From Phyto melanocephala (taxonomy: Eukaryota; Arthropoda; Insecta; Diptera; Rhinophoridae): a stretch of 64,000 nucleotides of DNA. Made by a program: the position numbers and the translations under genes. The stretch covers positions 103,433,947 through 103,497,946 of the forward strand of contig OW799235.1 of the NCBI GenBank assembly GCA_941918925.1. Direction: 5' to 3'. Under the pieces are notes generated by a model. The model did not search any database. It saw only the letters and a program-made list of their open reading frames with translations, and had not been told where the DNA came from. Below, one piece after another: positions 1-12,627 of the stretch (the stretch's first letter is position 1; every line of letters starts with the position of its first letter).

Positions 1-2050
1 TAGAAAAATTTTATTTAAAGTGCGATATCTTATATACAAAATCTGGTTTGACAAGCGTATAGCCAAGAAACAACACAAAAAAGGTCCAAACAAATGTAAA
101 AATAATGTAACGTCAAAATTTTTTTAAATAAATAGCTCTGAAAAAAGGGGAAGGAATTTTATATAAATTCTATTTAGACCAGTGAACTTGTAATTGGTCC
201 ATTTAAAAAAAAATAAGATGCTCCACTCATTTGGAATATATAAAAAATAACCAACCAACTCAACTAATAAGTTTCAAGAAAAAATTTGTTAAAGAAATCG
301 AAAACAGCTTTTTACTATTTTCACACACGCGCCTTAATTGTCAATTTATAATATTATCGTAATTAAGGGCCTAATTGAGCTCAATTTACCATATTAAAAA
401 TTATTTTTAAATAATAAACTCGAAATACAACTCTTGAGAATTATGTTCAGTGAGAAGAAAATTCTATAGGTGGCATTTATAATGTTAAACAAATAAATAT
501 ACAAAAAACAAATATTAAAAAAATGGAAAATGTTTGATGAAAATTTAAAAAAAAAATGCTTAAATTAATTTATATACATACATATAAGTATATATGTATA
601 CAAATGTATATGTATAATTGTAAATTTATTTTATGAACAGGAAAAAAAACTGAAGAGAATGCGTTATTTGATTTGGTAGAAATGCATCGTATTTTTAGAG
701 CTATCAAATGCTAATGGAGTAAGATAAATTGAGCAGGTGTGAAAACTTATTTTAATTAATTTATTAAAAATATCTGTCTAAACAGGGTATTATTTTGTAT
801 TTGTAAATTGGTTTTTAAAAAATCAACTTTCTTTTTATATTTTCTATTTATAATAAAAACTATGAAACAATGATATGCAAATAATATCAAACAACAAGTT
901 AATTTTAAGCAAGCATATTACATATTTGTGCTATTTTGTGTTAAAAATTTTGTTTTACTATTAATATTTATATAATTCGTAATAATTTTTGAAGCATCTT
1001 TATGAAATTATACAAAAGAGTCCTTTGAAAGCAAATATAGATTACATTTTGTGCAGCCGTATTCTGTCTTGGCTCCACATTGTCGACAATGGCTAAATTT
1101 TCCAATCTTATTTATTGTGTAATTAAATTTGCAATTTGTTGTGTATTTATGGCAAATTTGCTATTTGTAGCTACATCGTAATAGCTGACCTTTAAGAAAT
1201 ATTTTTAAGGAATGGCAACCATAATATAAAATTATCCGCTCATCTAACAAAAGGTTGTGACCAACTACTCCGAATTGGATAAATTTTTTATTGAAAACAT
1301 TCGGTGAAGTAACTTTAATTTATTTATATAATTAAATCAACGTAAAATTCTACAGTTGAGCAAATTTTTTTAAAATAACACAACAATTACATGAACAGAG
1401 AAAGACAAAAACATCATTAGATATAAGGATTTGAATTCAGAAACCTTATCAGCTTTCCTCTAGTTACATAAAAATTATCGGAAAAATCGATGTGTACATA
1501 GAACTTATTTTCCTCAGCACAAATTCTTCTAAACGGATCAAAGTTAATGAGTTTTATCGGTGAAATTTTATATATAACGGTTCAAAAGATCTGAACTGCC
1601 TGTTGGAAATATGATGTATATTTTACATTTAAGATATGTAGAATCAATTTTACCTTGAATTAAATTCAGGAAAAATGCAATATTGGAAACAAATCTTCGG
1701 CTTTGTAACGTTGGAAGCGCAACGAGTAATAAGCGACTTCGATATGACGGTAAGTTTATATATCATATTGGGCATTCCAAATGACTGATCTTTATTCTAG
1801 TAAAGGTCTTACCAATGACGTTAATAAATGTTTTGTCACATAAGGATTATTAAATTCCTTAGCCCAACGCTTTAAAAAACTTAATATTCCATTAGCCTTA
1901 TTTACTGTCATTATAGCATGAGAGTTAAAACTCATTTTACATCAGAGAGAATTCCAAGGTTCAAATTAAATTAAATTAATCACTAGCATCGACATTTTTA
2001 CTATCATAAACGTTTAAATTTTGTTTAATTTTCTCAAATCTATCTTGACT
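1..2050. other. AT-rich non-coding DNA
   Basis: No open frame with recognisable protein character is seen. The stretch is rich in A and T runs and short ATGTATAC-type microsatellite near 570-620. It is most simply intron or intergenic DNA. No transposon ends were recognised here. Confidence 0.6.
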
Positions 2051-2052
2051 CA

Positions 2053-2215
2053 TTGGGGTGCCCCGGTGAACTAGTCAGTAGTGTGCTGGTCTGCTAGTTT
2101 GGGGTTTGCGGGTTCGATTCCTGTCAGGAACTCTGGACTTGTCTGCTTCTCTTCTCTCTTTTCTATTCTATTTTTACTTTTCTATTTAGGTATCACAAAG
2201 AGATCAATATGATGG
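2053..2215 (+). repeat. tRNA-derived SINE candidate
   Basis: The segment is GC-richer than its surroundings. It carries a perfect pol III B-box (GGTTCGATTCC, 2111-2121) preceded about 40 bases upstream by an A-box-like TAGTCAGTAGTG. This is the layout of a tRNA-like SINE head. A pyrimidine-rich stretch and a unique-looking body follow it. It does not look like a functional tRNA: the acceptor stem cannot be closed by eye. It could also be a tRNA pseudogene. The boundaries are approximate because no target-site duplication was found. Confidence 0.4.
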
Positions 2216-2293
2216 ACCCAAGTGAGCTGCACAACTGCTGCCTGTTCTACGTAACCTATCTAGACTTATTGTGCATTTTTACAAACTGGCATT

Positions 2294-2647
2294 CTATAGT
2301 GGATTGACTTGACCAATATCTGATAATGGGCAAGGTATTATATCCCTTATAATACAAAATTCCTTAAAAGAATTTCTTTCGCCACAGTGGTAAGAGAACC
2401 ATGAAAATTTGTTTGCACACACATTTGTATTGTCTGCGGTCATGTTCATGACTTTGTCATCGAAAAAGTGTTCCCATATTTGAAATGATGTGTTACAGTT
2501 TGGTGCAGATTTTGGTCCAAAGGCATAATTGGGCAATTTTTCTTCGAACATGAACAAGGAGTGGCCGTAGTCAATGGCGATCATTATCGGGCCATGTTTA
2601 ACGAATTTTTGTTCACAAAAATTGAAGAGGAGGATATTTTGCAACAT
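2294..2647 (-). pseudogene. piggyBac-like transposase N-terminal fragment
   Basis: A 117-codon open frame contains a segment that reads like the N-terminal region of piggyBac transposases: FQIWEHFFDDKVMNMTADNT followed by NVCANK. In the family this is an F..FF.D.V......TN.YA pattern. No catalytic region follows, and the adjoining sequence has no continuation in any frame. It is best seen as a short relic. The assignment rests on this one motif, and a chance frame is the alternative. Confidence 0.4.
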
Positions 2648-2699
2648 TTAGTTGCAACAGGACAGCGCTACGTGCCACACAGCCAAAGCTACAAATTTT

Positions 2700-4236
2700 T
2701 TTTATAGCACTTTCAAAAAAAAAGTTATTTGGCGGACCCTTTATGTTATTTTATAGGTCATTTTTCAAAATTGAGTTTTTTTCCGATATATTCAATTTAG
2801 TTTTTTTTTTAACTTTCATACGACTCCTTGGTTTTAATGTTAATGGCTTAACGTCATATCTTTCAACTCAATTTTTGCTTTTGCTACCACCAGTATATTT
2901 ACATTATCTGCCTTATAAATGCATTCTATTTCAAAATGTCTACGCATCCATTTTGTCGTTTTGGTAATTTATATTAAATTAAAAATTATTTGTATAAGTT
3001 TTTCACATAATTTAACTTTGCCACCAGCACACAAAAAATGCTTTCACTCCTAAGTTTTCCAGGCTGAGTTAATAAACAAATTAAAGTACATTTAGAACTC
3101 ATATATGCCACTGTCGGTAAAAAAGAATACCTAGATGTCACAGATGAAAAATTATAATAAAATACCAATACAAATAACCTAAATGACATCTGTGTGAAAT
3201 GTTATCAAAATCGGACAAATAATTAATGGGTCAGGCAGTAATGGGTTAATATGCAAAGTAATGCCTAAGTGGCATATACCACTCTTATTTATTGCAATTT
3301 TTAGAATTTATTAATTAAAAAAAATTATTTGCTATAAGAAATTTTCAAAGATCTTAATTATAGGAATTTTGAAATGAATTATAAATTTTCATCCCATCAA
3401 AAAATTCCTTTTCATCTCAAAAAATCTCGTTAATTATTTTCCTACTATTGTTAATTTAGCCACTTTAAAATTTTCTGTAAAATATTTTTTAAGTTTCTCC
3501 CGCACTACATATTTAGCTTATTTGTCGGTATCATCCTTAATGTGCATGTCTCTTAAATACGATGTAATCCTTTAAGTGCATATAAACCTTTGACTTTTAA
3601 TTCTATTTAAATAATTGTAATATATACACGTCACTTGTTAACGTACAAACAAAAACACTGAGTCGTACATGTACCGATATAACAAAACTTAATTTAATTA
3701 GTAAGACAAACAGCAGGTTTAACAATATACTTAAGCAAATTAATAGTGGGATTAAAAGAAAGTATAAAACAAATAGCTTGTCATGCAAAATTGTGTGTGT
3801 AATTCAGATTTTAAATTTAAAATGTACTGAAATATAAAAAAAATTATGTATTTTATATATTTTTTTTATTGCAAGTTAATCAATTTCGCATAGTTTAAAG
3901 TATTTTTGTAGATAATAAAATTAAATAAAATATAAACTTCCATAAAAATGCTATGTTAAATTTTTTGACTTTGCTTTAGAAAAATTAAAGAACTTATAAT
4001 GTTTATGACGTCGACCTATAAAAAGCAATTACTCCTTTATTAAAAGCTAAAACATTTAGTCCTTTGTGCAGAAAGCCACAACTTGGAAAAAAATCAATTA
4101 AAATTAAAATTTAGAAGCTGGTATTTATATTTTTGTTATGTATATAAGATGTATAAAACAGAACTGTAAAAGTATGATTTAGTATATTTATTATTATTTT
4201 AATAACAATGCGAGTTAAATGTAACCGCCGAAATAA
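2700..4236. other. AT-rich non-coding DNA
   Basis: Several short frames occur but none has protein-like composition or a motif I recognise. No repeat ends were identified. Confidence 0.5.
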
Positions 4237-4239
4237 GTA

Positions 4240-4400
4240 AAGTTCTCCAAAGAATTATACGTGAGATGAAACATATCAAACGTAAAGAAGAAAGTGTAAG
4301 TGTATTAAATACCCACTGCAAAAGCAAATATCCGAGTCCTCAGGGAGCACCCAGAAGAAGTCATCCAGCGAACACATGGCAAAGACAAATTGATAACTAG
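4240..4400 (+). pseudogene. possible Tc1-like helix-turn-helix relic
   Basis: One frame reads SKVLQRIIREMKHIKRKEES, then a basic Ser/Pro-rich stretch (SPQGAPRRS). This resembles the DNA-recognition helix and GRPR-like linker of Tc1/mariner-superfamily transposases. There is no start codon and no downstream catalytic domain. The resemblance is weak, and I hold it only as a possible relic. Confidence 0.22.
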
Positions 4401-4405
4401 ACTAA

Positions 4406-5290
4406 GAAAATGAATAGAAGATGAAGTGAAGTAAAAAATATTGCCATTGGCACAACTAAATGGACACAATTGCAATTTAAACTAAACAAATAGATTTAAA
4501 TAAGTTGCTGCTTATAACTGCATGATTGCGATAATATTATCGTAATCAAAAATTTTCTTAAGTAACTCTTTTTAATTTTCGGATGTATGAAAGATGGCGT
4601 TACATAGTCGAAAAGGGTATAAAAAGGTATAGGACTAGAGTGATCGACTCGGTCTTTCAGCTGGCGGTTTTTTCCAAATGTTAATTTTTCGAATGTCGAA
4701 TATACCGGTTTTTTTTTATTCACAGAAGCCGGTTTTTTTTCATTTTTAGTTTTTTGTTCTTTTATCGTTGTAACCAAACGTACCATACTATATTTATTAC
4801 TCAAAAAATTTTAAAAAATCAGAAAACTTATTAAATAGTCTTCCATAATATTGTAAGAAATTATTTATTTGTTGTTTCAAAAATAAATTTAAAATTAAAA
4901 AAATTATTAGGTTAAAAATTATTTCTGTTAAATGTAGAACAAGTACTTTATACGTTGTTGGGCTTATAATTTGCTGTTATAATCAGCTGTTCAGTTAAGT
5001 TTTTTGACCAAATTATTGTCCTTTGCAATACTTTTTAATCTCATTTTTCGAGTGGTAGATTGTGAGAAATTCACTTCCATATATTAAAGAAACACAGCTA
5101 TGATGTATTTCTATGACAACCTATAATTATAATTTAAATTTTTGTAAGTGTTTTTTTTTTAATGATGGAGAAATCATCTAAGAAATGTGTACAGCTACTA
5201 TGCAGTACAACTCGTATATAAGTTGTGATCTGGGCAATATTGTTTTAGTAACTTTTAAGATTTCAGTTCGTAAAAACTTCGTCGTATGTA
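4406..5290. other. AT-rich non-coding DNA
   Basis: Nothing recognised. A minus-strand frame at 4496-4804 is lysine-rich low-complexity translation without any known motif. Confidence 0.5.
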
Positions 5291-5293
5291 TAA

Positions 5294-5412
5294 GTATGTC
5301 GCATTTATAAAATATATTTTAGGTTTATTGAAGGCTTATTTGTAAAATTTCTGTACAACAGCTGTCAAATAAGCCTTTAATCAACTAAAAATATTTGTTA
5401 TGAAGACGTCAG
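5294..5412. mobile_element. 119 bp MITE, TAA target duplication (copy 1)
   Basis: A 119 bp sequence is almost a full palindrome. Both arms contain AAGGCTTATTTG (left arm; right arm as its complement CAAATAAGCCTTTAAT), with about 50 bp imperfect terminal inverted repeats. TAA is found directly on both sides (5291-5293 and 5413-5415). A diverged second copy lies at 42892-43007 with the same TAA flanks. A 3 bp TWA duplication is the habit of PIF/Harbinger transposons, so this is probably a non-autonomous PIF/Harbinger derivative. The element family is inferred from the target site alone. Confidence 0.65.
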
Positions 5413-5415
5413 TAA

Positions 5416-6536
5416 CTTAATAAATATAAAAACTTAATATAAATATTTTAAACTAAAATAGTAGAAAAACAAAAGATTTGTAAATTTTATTGCATATAAT
5501 GTATTTTTGAATTTAGCTAACCTGATATAACATATACGCACTGTTCGAAACGTTACTCTTTTAATATGAATAAAACACATCTAGATTTTCTACTTAGATT
5601 AAATCAAGATGCAAGTACTTGCTCATTATAGCTAATAGTGTTTAAACAAATTGTTATTTTAAGAGCAGCTAAGCAAATTCTTTTTTAAGTGGAATTCAAT
5701 TAAAACGTCTGATAAGAAGAAATCGTGTGGTTGTTTGTTTAGCAAAGAGTAGAAGTAGTAGAATGAAAGCGAAAAGGATTAAAGAAATTAATTTATTTAA
5801 TTAAACATAAAAAGCTTAACAAACTCAAGACTAAGACAAATACCTAGTAGCTGAAATATGCAAATACATGCACAATTAATTTCTTTTATCTAAGAGAAAT
5901 TAAGTTGCTTAAACTAAGAATATTTCTAGAGATTCCTTTTTTTAAGTAAAATAAAAAAAAAATTTCACCTTTTGCTGACAATATATAAAGGAATTTCCCA
6001 GAGATTTTAAATAATTAAAAATCTGGAAGATTTCACATTGACTTCTTGTGTTATTATTTTGCAAGCTAAATTATAAATAATATTAATAAATCATATAAAA
6101 CAAACGAGATTTTTTAAAGCAAGGCTTCCCAATATAATTCGATTTACAGATATTTTACAAAATACGTAATTAATTTGTATCATATAAAGGAACGCTAGTC
6201 ATATATATTTATAAATTGTGTTTTTACTGAAATTTAAAATCAGCATTGAATATTTTTTAATTTATTTATTATAATTTCTTCAACTTATTGCTAATAATTT
6301 ATGAATTTTTTTGTGACTGTAAGCCTTTTACAAAAACTCCCATTTAGCAAAATAGAATGCTGTATATAAGTTTATTTTATTTCTGTGGTACAAAAAAACT
6401 TGGTAGACTTGTTAGCAAGCTGACCAAATTTTTAAAATTTTTATTTATTATTAAAAACTATTTTTAATATTGCACAAGGACGGAATAAATTTGTTTTAAT
6501 AATCAAAATAAAATATTAGCATTTAAGAAATAAAAA
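5416..6536. other. AT-rich non-coding DNA
   Basis: No genes, RNA genes or transposon termini recognised. Confidence 0.5.
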
Positions 6537-8092
6537 AACAAGTAAAAGCACTATATTCGGCTGTGCCGAATCTTTTATACCCACCACCAATTTTGTGTAC
6601 ATTTAAAGCACAATATTTATTATTTTGTAAATCGCTTGGAATAATCTCTTTATAATAAAATATACATCACTTTCTTTGTAGAGGGTGGCTAAATTTTAAA
6701 TTTAAAACAGGTCTGTATAAAATGTTAGAACATCTATGAATGCCTTCTTAATTCGTTAAGTGAGAAGCATTCCTGTTTTTCACGATAGTGTGGCAAAAAA
6801 ACAGTCAACTTCGACTCATCATCGTGCCCAACAATTGAGTATCAACAGTGTTATTAAAAATTTGGACTATCGGATCGAGGTGTGCCGTTGAGGTCGCGGA
6901 GGCTATTTGGCCGATATTTTGTTCCATACATAATTGAACCATACAAATACTATCATTACAAAAAGCAATGATAATAATTTCCTAAATAATTTGTGTTTTA
7001 TTCAAAATCAACATCGGCCCTTAAAATTTCACCACCCTTTATAACTTCGATATGCTGCTAAAATGATTTCGTAAATTTAGTGTTTCAGTGAAAGTGGGCG
7101 TTAAAGTAAGCGTGTCAGTAAAATTTCTGCTAATAAATATAACTTAGATATTTCAATATAGTCCTTTATTATTGCAAAATCTTTATTCATTGAGAAATTA
7201 TCTGAATTCAAGATAAAGCATTATATAGGATGTGGGCGTAAGAGTGGGCGTGTCACCTAAGTTTTCTGGCATAGCAATTAATTGACTAGAAGGATTTCCA
7301 TAGCAAATTTTATCATCATACCTCTAATTTTGTCGGTTTTATAAATTTAAATTTCATTAACAGTAGATAATGTGAGAAGTGGGCGTTATAGTAGGTGTGT
7401 CGAAGTTATTTATGCTAATAAATACAACTTAGATATTTCAATATAGTCCTTTATTATTCCAAATCTCGATTTATAGATAAATTATAAGAATTTGAGAGAA
7501 AACGTTGTATGGGAGGTGGGCGTAAAAGTGGGCGTGTAACATTTATTTTCCGTCAGAACAAAGCCTTTGACCAAAAAGCAATTCCTGCAAAATTTCAGAA
7601 TCGTAGATCAAATTTTGTCACTCTTATTAGGTTTAAAATTTTGAACATACTGAAAAATACACTGCGCGGTATAAATTTTCATACATTTTGATCTCAAACT
7701 CCCTTCTTAATGCATGCATTTAAACAATTTTTTGGGTAAAAATATTGTTTTTGCTCAGGTAGTTTATATCTGTAGCTTCATGTTTCTACGTTGATGCTGG
7801 TGGACACAACTCCATTTTATTCGATGTTGGAAGGACACGGTTCTTTCGACCTAATCTTGCATTACGAGCTATAACTTTCTTTCTTATATTCCGATTTAGC
7901 CAATTTTTTATTCCAAACAAACCTTGTGTATAAGACATATTCTGGCAAAATTTGAGACCACTTGCTTTTTCGATGGGGTCTCTATAGTGCTTTTAACAGA
8001 CGGACAGACGGACGGACATAGCTAGATCGTCATCAAATAAAACCCCGATTAAGAATATATACATACCATTTTTTTGGTTGCGGGTATAAAAA
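6537..8092 (-). mobile_element. DINE-1/HINE (Helentron-related) element, copy A unit 1
   Basis: Read on the minus strand, the element starts at 8092 with TTTTATACCCGCAACC. It then has a GTCC/GTCT tetranucleotide block (about 7995-8025). It ends near 6537 with a GATTCGGCACAGCCGAAT hairpin (6555-6571) followed by CTTTTACTTGTTT. The start sequence and the pre-hairpin GGTGGTGGGTATA are inverted repeats of each other. Subterminal inverted repeat, (GTCY)n tract and 3' stem-loop are the published hallmarks of DINE-1/Helentron-associated elements in flies. Internally, about 170 bp is repeated at a spacing of about 287 bp (7093 and 7380), with recurring GTGGGCGT motifs. A mariner-derived insert interrupts it (6681-7039). 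It encodes no helicase, so it is non-autonomous. Confidence 0.75.
6681..7039 (+). mobile_element. mariner-derived deletion element inside HINE copy A
   Basis: The insert starts GAGGGTGGCTAAATTTTAA and ends with the near-complement TTAAAATTTCACCACCCTT, flanked by TA (6679-6680, 7040-7041). The HINE at 12.6-14.4 kb has the uninterrupted target (CTTTGTACAACTTCG near 14225), which proves insertion. Inside, one frame reads STSTHHRAQQLSINSV, joined to NLDYRIEVCR and GGYLADILFHT. This looks like N-terminal and C-terminal remnants of a mariner-superfamily transposase with the catalytic middle deleted. TA duplication and terminal repeats agree with Tc1/mariner. A longer sister copy is at 23677-24284. 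Confidence 0.65.
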
Positions 8093-9676
8093 CTAAAATA
8101 CTTAAAAAAAACACTTTTCAAAAAAATTTGTTTAGCTCTTTTACTAAAATTTTTCACAAAATATTTGACCTTGCGTCACAAAAATTGGTCTGGTGATCAC
8201 TATCGGATCGTTCCGGGTATACAATGGGGTATAGGGGTATAGAGGAGAGTTTTATCTACTAAATGGTGCTAATTTCTTTTTGTTATCTTATGTTCTCTAG
8301 AAGTTATGGTGTATCAAAAATGGGAATTTAGGAAAATTTGAACCTAAAAATAAAAAAAAAAATTATTTCTAAACATTATAAACAATTTATTTTCATGTAC
8401 TAATGGTTAACAAATTTTAAAATTATACAAAACTAGAAGTTTAAAAATCAAAATCTTATCTTACTAATAAATTTCCCGTTTTAGCAAAATACTTAAAATG
8501 TATATTGTGAATCATCCTGTTCTCGGTAATTTATGTATGTGAAATAAAGTTTCAATTTTTTGGCTCACGAGGTACACTAGTGTCTACATTCGAATGAAAA
8601 AATGAGTTTTGGCCGGCTTCTCGTAGAATGGTCCACTGTGCGGCGGCCATTTTGCCGATATTTTATTTCATACATAATTAAACCGTACAAATATTATCAT
8701 TATAAAAAGATATGATAATAATTTCCTAAATAATTTGTGTTTTATTCAAAATCACCAAAATCGCCCTTAAAATTTAACCACCCTTAACAAAAGAATAGAT
8801 AGATAAAAATATAATTTAGTTAAAAAATGTATTTTAAATATTCAAATACATATTTTAAATCTACTGATGCACATTTTTAGGATGTTATCAAAAATATTAC
8901 TAGACCCATCTAGTGTTCTACGTGATATTTAGCAAAGACATCGTCCTCAGTGTTTGCAAAATGTAGTGGCGCCTTCAACAGATGTTGCCATCTGCAATGA
9001 ATAATTGCTAATGAATATGACTAATATATTTTTATAAAAATTTTAAGAAAAAAGTGGGCGTGACACATTTATCTTCCGTTATAACGAAGACTTTGACTAA
9101 AAAGCCATGTTTGCAAAATTTCAGAATCGTACATATAGTTTTGTCAGTTTTATTACGTTTTAAATTTCAAATACACACTGTGCGGTATAAATTTTCGTAC
9201 ATTTTGATCTATAACTCCTTTTTTAATGCATAGATTTACGCAATTTTTGGGGAGAAATATTCTCTTGACTCGAGAAATATATATTTGAAGTTTCATGATT
9301 CTACTTTTATCCGTTTGGACACAATTCCATTTTATTCGATGTTAGCAGGACACGGTTTTTTCGACCTATTCTTGCTTTACGAGTTACAACTCTCTTCCTA
9401 ATATTCCGATTTAGCCCATTTTTAATACCAAACAAACCTTGTCTATAGGAAAGATTCTGGCAAAATTTGAGCCCTATAGCTTTTTTGGTGCGACCTCAAT
9501 CGTGCTTTCAACAGACAGACAGACGGACAGACGTACGGACATAGCTAGATCGTCATCAAATCAAACCCCGATTCAGAATATATATACTTTATGGGGTCTA
9601 AAATGGATATTTCGATGTGTTACAAACGGAATGACAAAATGAATATACCCCCACCATTTTTTTGGTGGCGGGTATA
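8093..9676 (-). mobile_element. HINE copy A unit 2 (second head, no own 3' end)
   Basis: On the minus strand a second HINE head starts at 9676 (TTTTTATACCCGCCACC). It has its own GTCC/GTCT block (about 9505-9545) and runs into unit 1 without a 3' hairpin of its own. The tail contains a remnant of the mariner-derived insert (8640-8795) and a module shared with 19.2 kb and 23.2 kb. The same two-unit arrangement recurs at 17511-20511, so the pair behaves as one composite. A short open frame at 9439-9642 is translation of the repeat, not a gene. Confidence 0.65.
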
Positions 9677-10410
9677 AAAATTTTATATTTTAAAGTAACG
9701 TAGAAATTAGAATCTTGCTTAAAAATAAAAATTTTTAAATATTTTCGTTTAAAAAATAAATTTTTACCACTTTTTATCACATTAGTAAAAAATTGCGATA
9801 CTGTAAAAAAACTTTAAATTACCATCCCTGAAATACTTTAAAGAAAAATATAAATATTGGATGACAGTTTGGTGCCTTGTACAGAAACAAAATGTCTGTT
9901 GTCTTTGTTTTTGTATGTTTAAATAATTCCATAATAGAATTCAATTCTGTTTTAATATTTTCTTTCAAATATTTGCCAAATGCAAACATACCTTAATACT
10001 AAGAAGTGTTTATAACCGCATCAACACTCACTCACCACATCTGTACTCGCATTATAATCAACAATAGAGGTGATTGGGTTAAAAATAAGCGATTGTTTTG
10101 TTAAATTAATAAAATTAAACAATTAATAATTTCTTCATTTACTTTTTATTACATATGAGTAAGTATAATAAATGCAAACATGTCTAGTAATTTCCGTTCG
10201 GAGATTAGAATTTTCAAAAATATTTAACAACATACAAATACACATTTTCTCTTTATAATTAGTATTGATTTGATAATAAGTGATGAAACAAATTTTAATA
10301 TTTTGAATAGCTTTGTTATTAAGCAAAACTGTAGGTTTTGGTGCTCTTAAAATCCAAATGTTGTACATCCAAGCCAATTAATATGAATATGCTGTAGTCG
10401 TTAATGGAGA
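9677..10410. other. AT-rich non-coding DNA
   Basis: Nothing recognised beyond low-complexity AT sequence. Confidence 0.5.
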
Positions 10411-10419
10411 GCAGTATTA

Positions 10420-10560
10420 GTTTATAATAGCACGTTTCTTACGTCCATTTTTTGAATGAGGTTTTTAGCAGGATAGAGCGACTGCCAACTCTACCCGAAA
10501 TACAAAACGAATAGTTTGGAAATTAATTGCTTAGAGCGTTCACCATATTTGTCAGCACCC
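10420..10560 (+). pseudogene. mariner-type transposase relic
   Basis: One frame contains QDRATANSTRNTKRIVWKL and a shifted frame gives RSPYLSAPDFFL. These correspond to the FQQDGATAH...T and W..RSPDLTP.D(F/Y)FLWG blocks around the second and third catalytic acidic residues of mariner-superfamily transposases. At least one frameshift separates them. No termini were identified. It is clearly a decayed fragment; the family call rests on these two adjacent motifs in the correct order and spacing. Confidence 0.5.
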
Positions 10561-10573
10561 GACTTTTTCCTTT

Positions 10574-10643
10574 AAAGGTATTTACTGGAGTGAGCTAATA
10601 AGCCTGAGAAAGGTATTTTCTGGAGTGAGTTAATAAGCCTGAG
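10574..10643 (+). repeat. 35 bp tandem duplication
   Basis: Two consecutive 35 bp units begin AAAGGTATTT and end AATAAGCCTGAG, differing at two positions. They abut the mariner relic and probably arose by local slippage or duplication after its decay. Confidence 0.85.
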
Positions 10644-12565
10644 ACAATCTTTTAACTCATGGGAGAACTTTGTTTGAAAATTCTAGCGTTATAATCACAA
10701 ATATTAAAAGATTTTATGAAAAGTGCTTTACACCATGCCCACGATTTAAAAGCTAGAAACTTTGGTCATTTAAATTTAACCAAAAATTCAATTTTGTGTA
10801 CTTTATAATCTACAAAAAAATAATAAAATAATGTAAAAACGATAAATTTATAATATTTGTATACCCTTCGGTGACCTTACGTACACCCTGTGCAATGTAA
10901 TCACTAATAATTACTGCTCTAATAATTAAGAATGTATGAAGATAATCTTCCACGGTATATGAGCGGTATATAGACATCATTGGTAATTGTTTTGGATCCC
11001 AGTCAATTGGAATATTCACTGCAAACATGTTTTGCCAACAGAGCTAAACCATACTTTAAATACCATGTTTAATGGTCAAAATGGCTAATTAGCATTTAAG
11101 ATCATTCAAAGTGGTATATGGCTTAAGGTTTCTTAAAGCATGTTTTGCCAGTAGAACTAAAGTACATTCGGTGCATCGGCTTTACAATTATTTTCTAAAA
11201 AATTTTGTAAAGTAAACTTTAGACAACTTAAAAAAACAATATTATTAGAAGAAATGTCCAAGAATTATACGAAAATTTGATATAAGAAAAAAACTATATT
11301 CAATAAACTGCGCCGTCCTCCATATGTCCGACATTATTGACAAGTATTGATGGCATAAAGTTATTTTCAAGGACAGCCAATTTCATGAGTCCTAAAAGTA
11401 TTTTTTTTTTTTATTTTAATTTTAATTTCTTGCCCTTTGAAAACTCTCTAGGTTTGCAACAAAGCGAAAGATAGTTTAGCACTGTCTCACAAATCTATAA
11501 ACCAAATGGCCACACATGAAAGTTTTTACTGACCTTGGGTTTTTTATGGCACTTGAGTTTTCCTTTATTATTACCAAATATTTTCGTATACAATTTCAAG
11601 AAGGGTCATCTTTAAAAACACTAGAAAATTGTTTTCAGAAAAGGAATATACACAAAAACCATACATTGATATTAGTTTGAAAATTTTCTACATGGCAGAA
11701 TATATAAGCGAGAATGAATGTTTGCAAAATTTTTGTTTCAATGCTTCTTTCATTAAATAAAAATCCATTAAAAATTGATGAATTACCAGGAAACTAAAAA
11801 AGATGTTTTCTAAAGAGGTTAGGAAGAGTTTTTTTTTTTTGTAATAATGCTAAAAACAGAAAATACAATACATTGGAAATTGAGTGCCTAAGACAATTTA
11901 CCAATGATAAATCAAAAGATATTTTTGTATGTAATCATACAACCGGAAATAGAAAAAAAGTTGGTTTTAAAATCTTTATGGTATTTTAGTTGACTTACTA
12001 AATAGATTTACAAAAACATTGTTTAAGTGATGACAAAATTTTAACATTGTCATTCAATTATTAGAAGTTTAGAAAAGCTGTATGAAAAGAAAACTACTTT
12101 TTAATTCTTATAATGTAGAGAAAAGTTTGTCTGATAGAAATAACATTAGAATTCTTAAACTTTTTTAAAAAAAATTTCAAAACTTAAAACAAAATCAAAA
12201 TTATTGTGTTGTATAAGAAGTATATTTCTGCATTAAATTGAAAACAAAAGCAACAATGAAAAACTATTGTGTAGGTGAAGAGATCTATTCCTCATAGTAC
12301 ATCTATTAATCGTCCTTGGTCCTCCCTCTCTGGGCCAGTTGAATATTTATATTACATAATTAGTGTATTGTATAATCTCAGAAGAATAATATGCTTCATT
12401 TGCTTTATTTTGATTCATTGAACACTGTCATTTACCTTTTAATGTGCTCAGAGAAACATCTATATAATTTAACATTCTTTGGAATAACAAAACCTTAAGC
12501 AACATGAATCAGAGAAAGTCATTGTTCGTGTGAATAAAAATTCTTATTAAACTAATCCACTTTAA
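10644..12565. other. AT-rich non-coding DNA
   Basis: No recognised coding sequence or transposon termini. The minus-strand frame at 10810-11028 has no motif I recognise. Confidence 0.5.
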
Positions 12566-12627
12566 TAAAGTAAGAGCACTATATTCGGCTGTGTTGAATC
12601 TTTTATTCCCACCACCAATTTGATGTA

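Noticed and set aside
7509..7691. Similar 60-66 codon frames at 7509, 18607 and 22178 as a conserved small protein family
   Set aside because: They are copies of the same HINE repeat segment; conservation is due to shared repeat ancestry, and one copy is on the opposite strand relative to the window.
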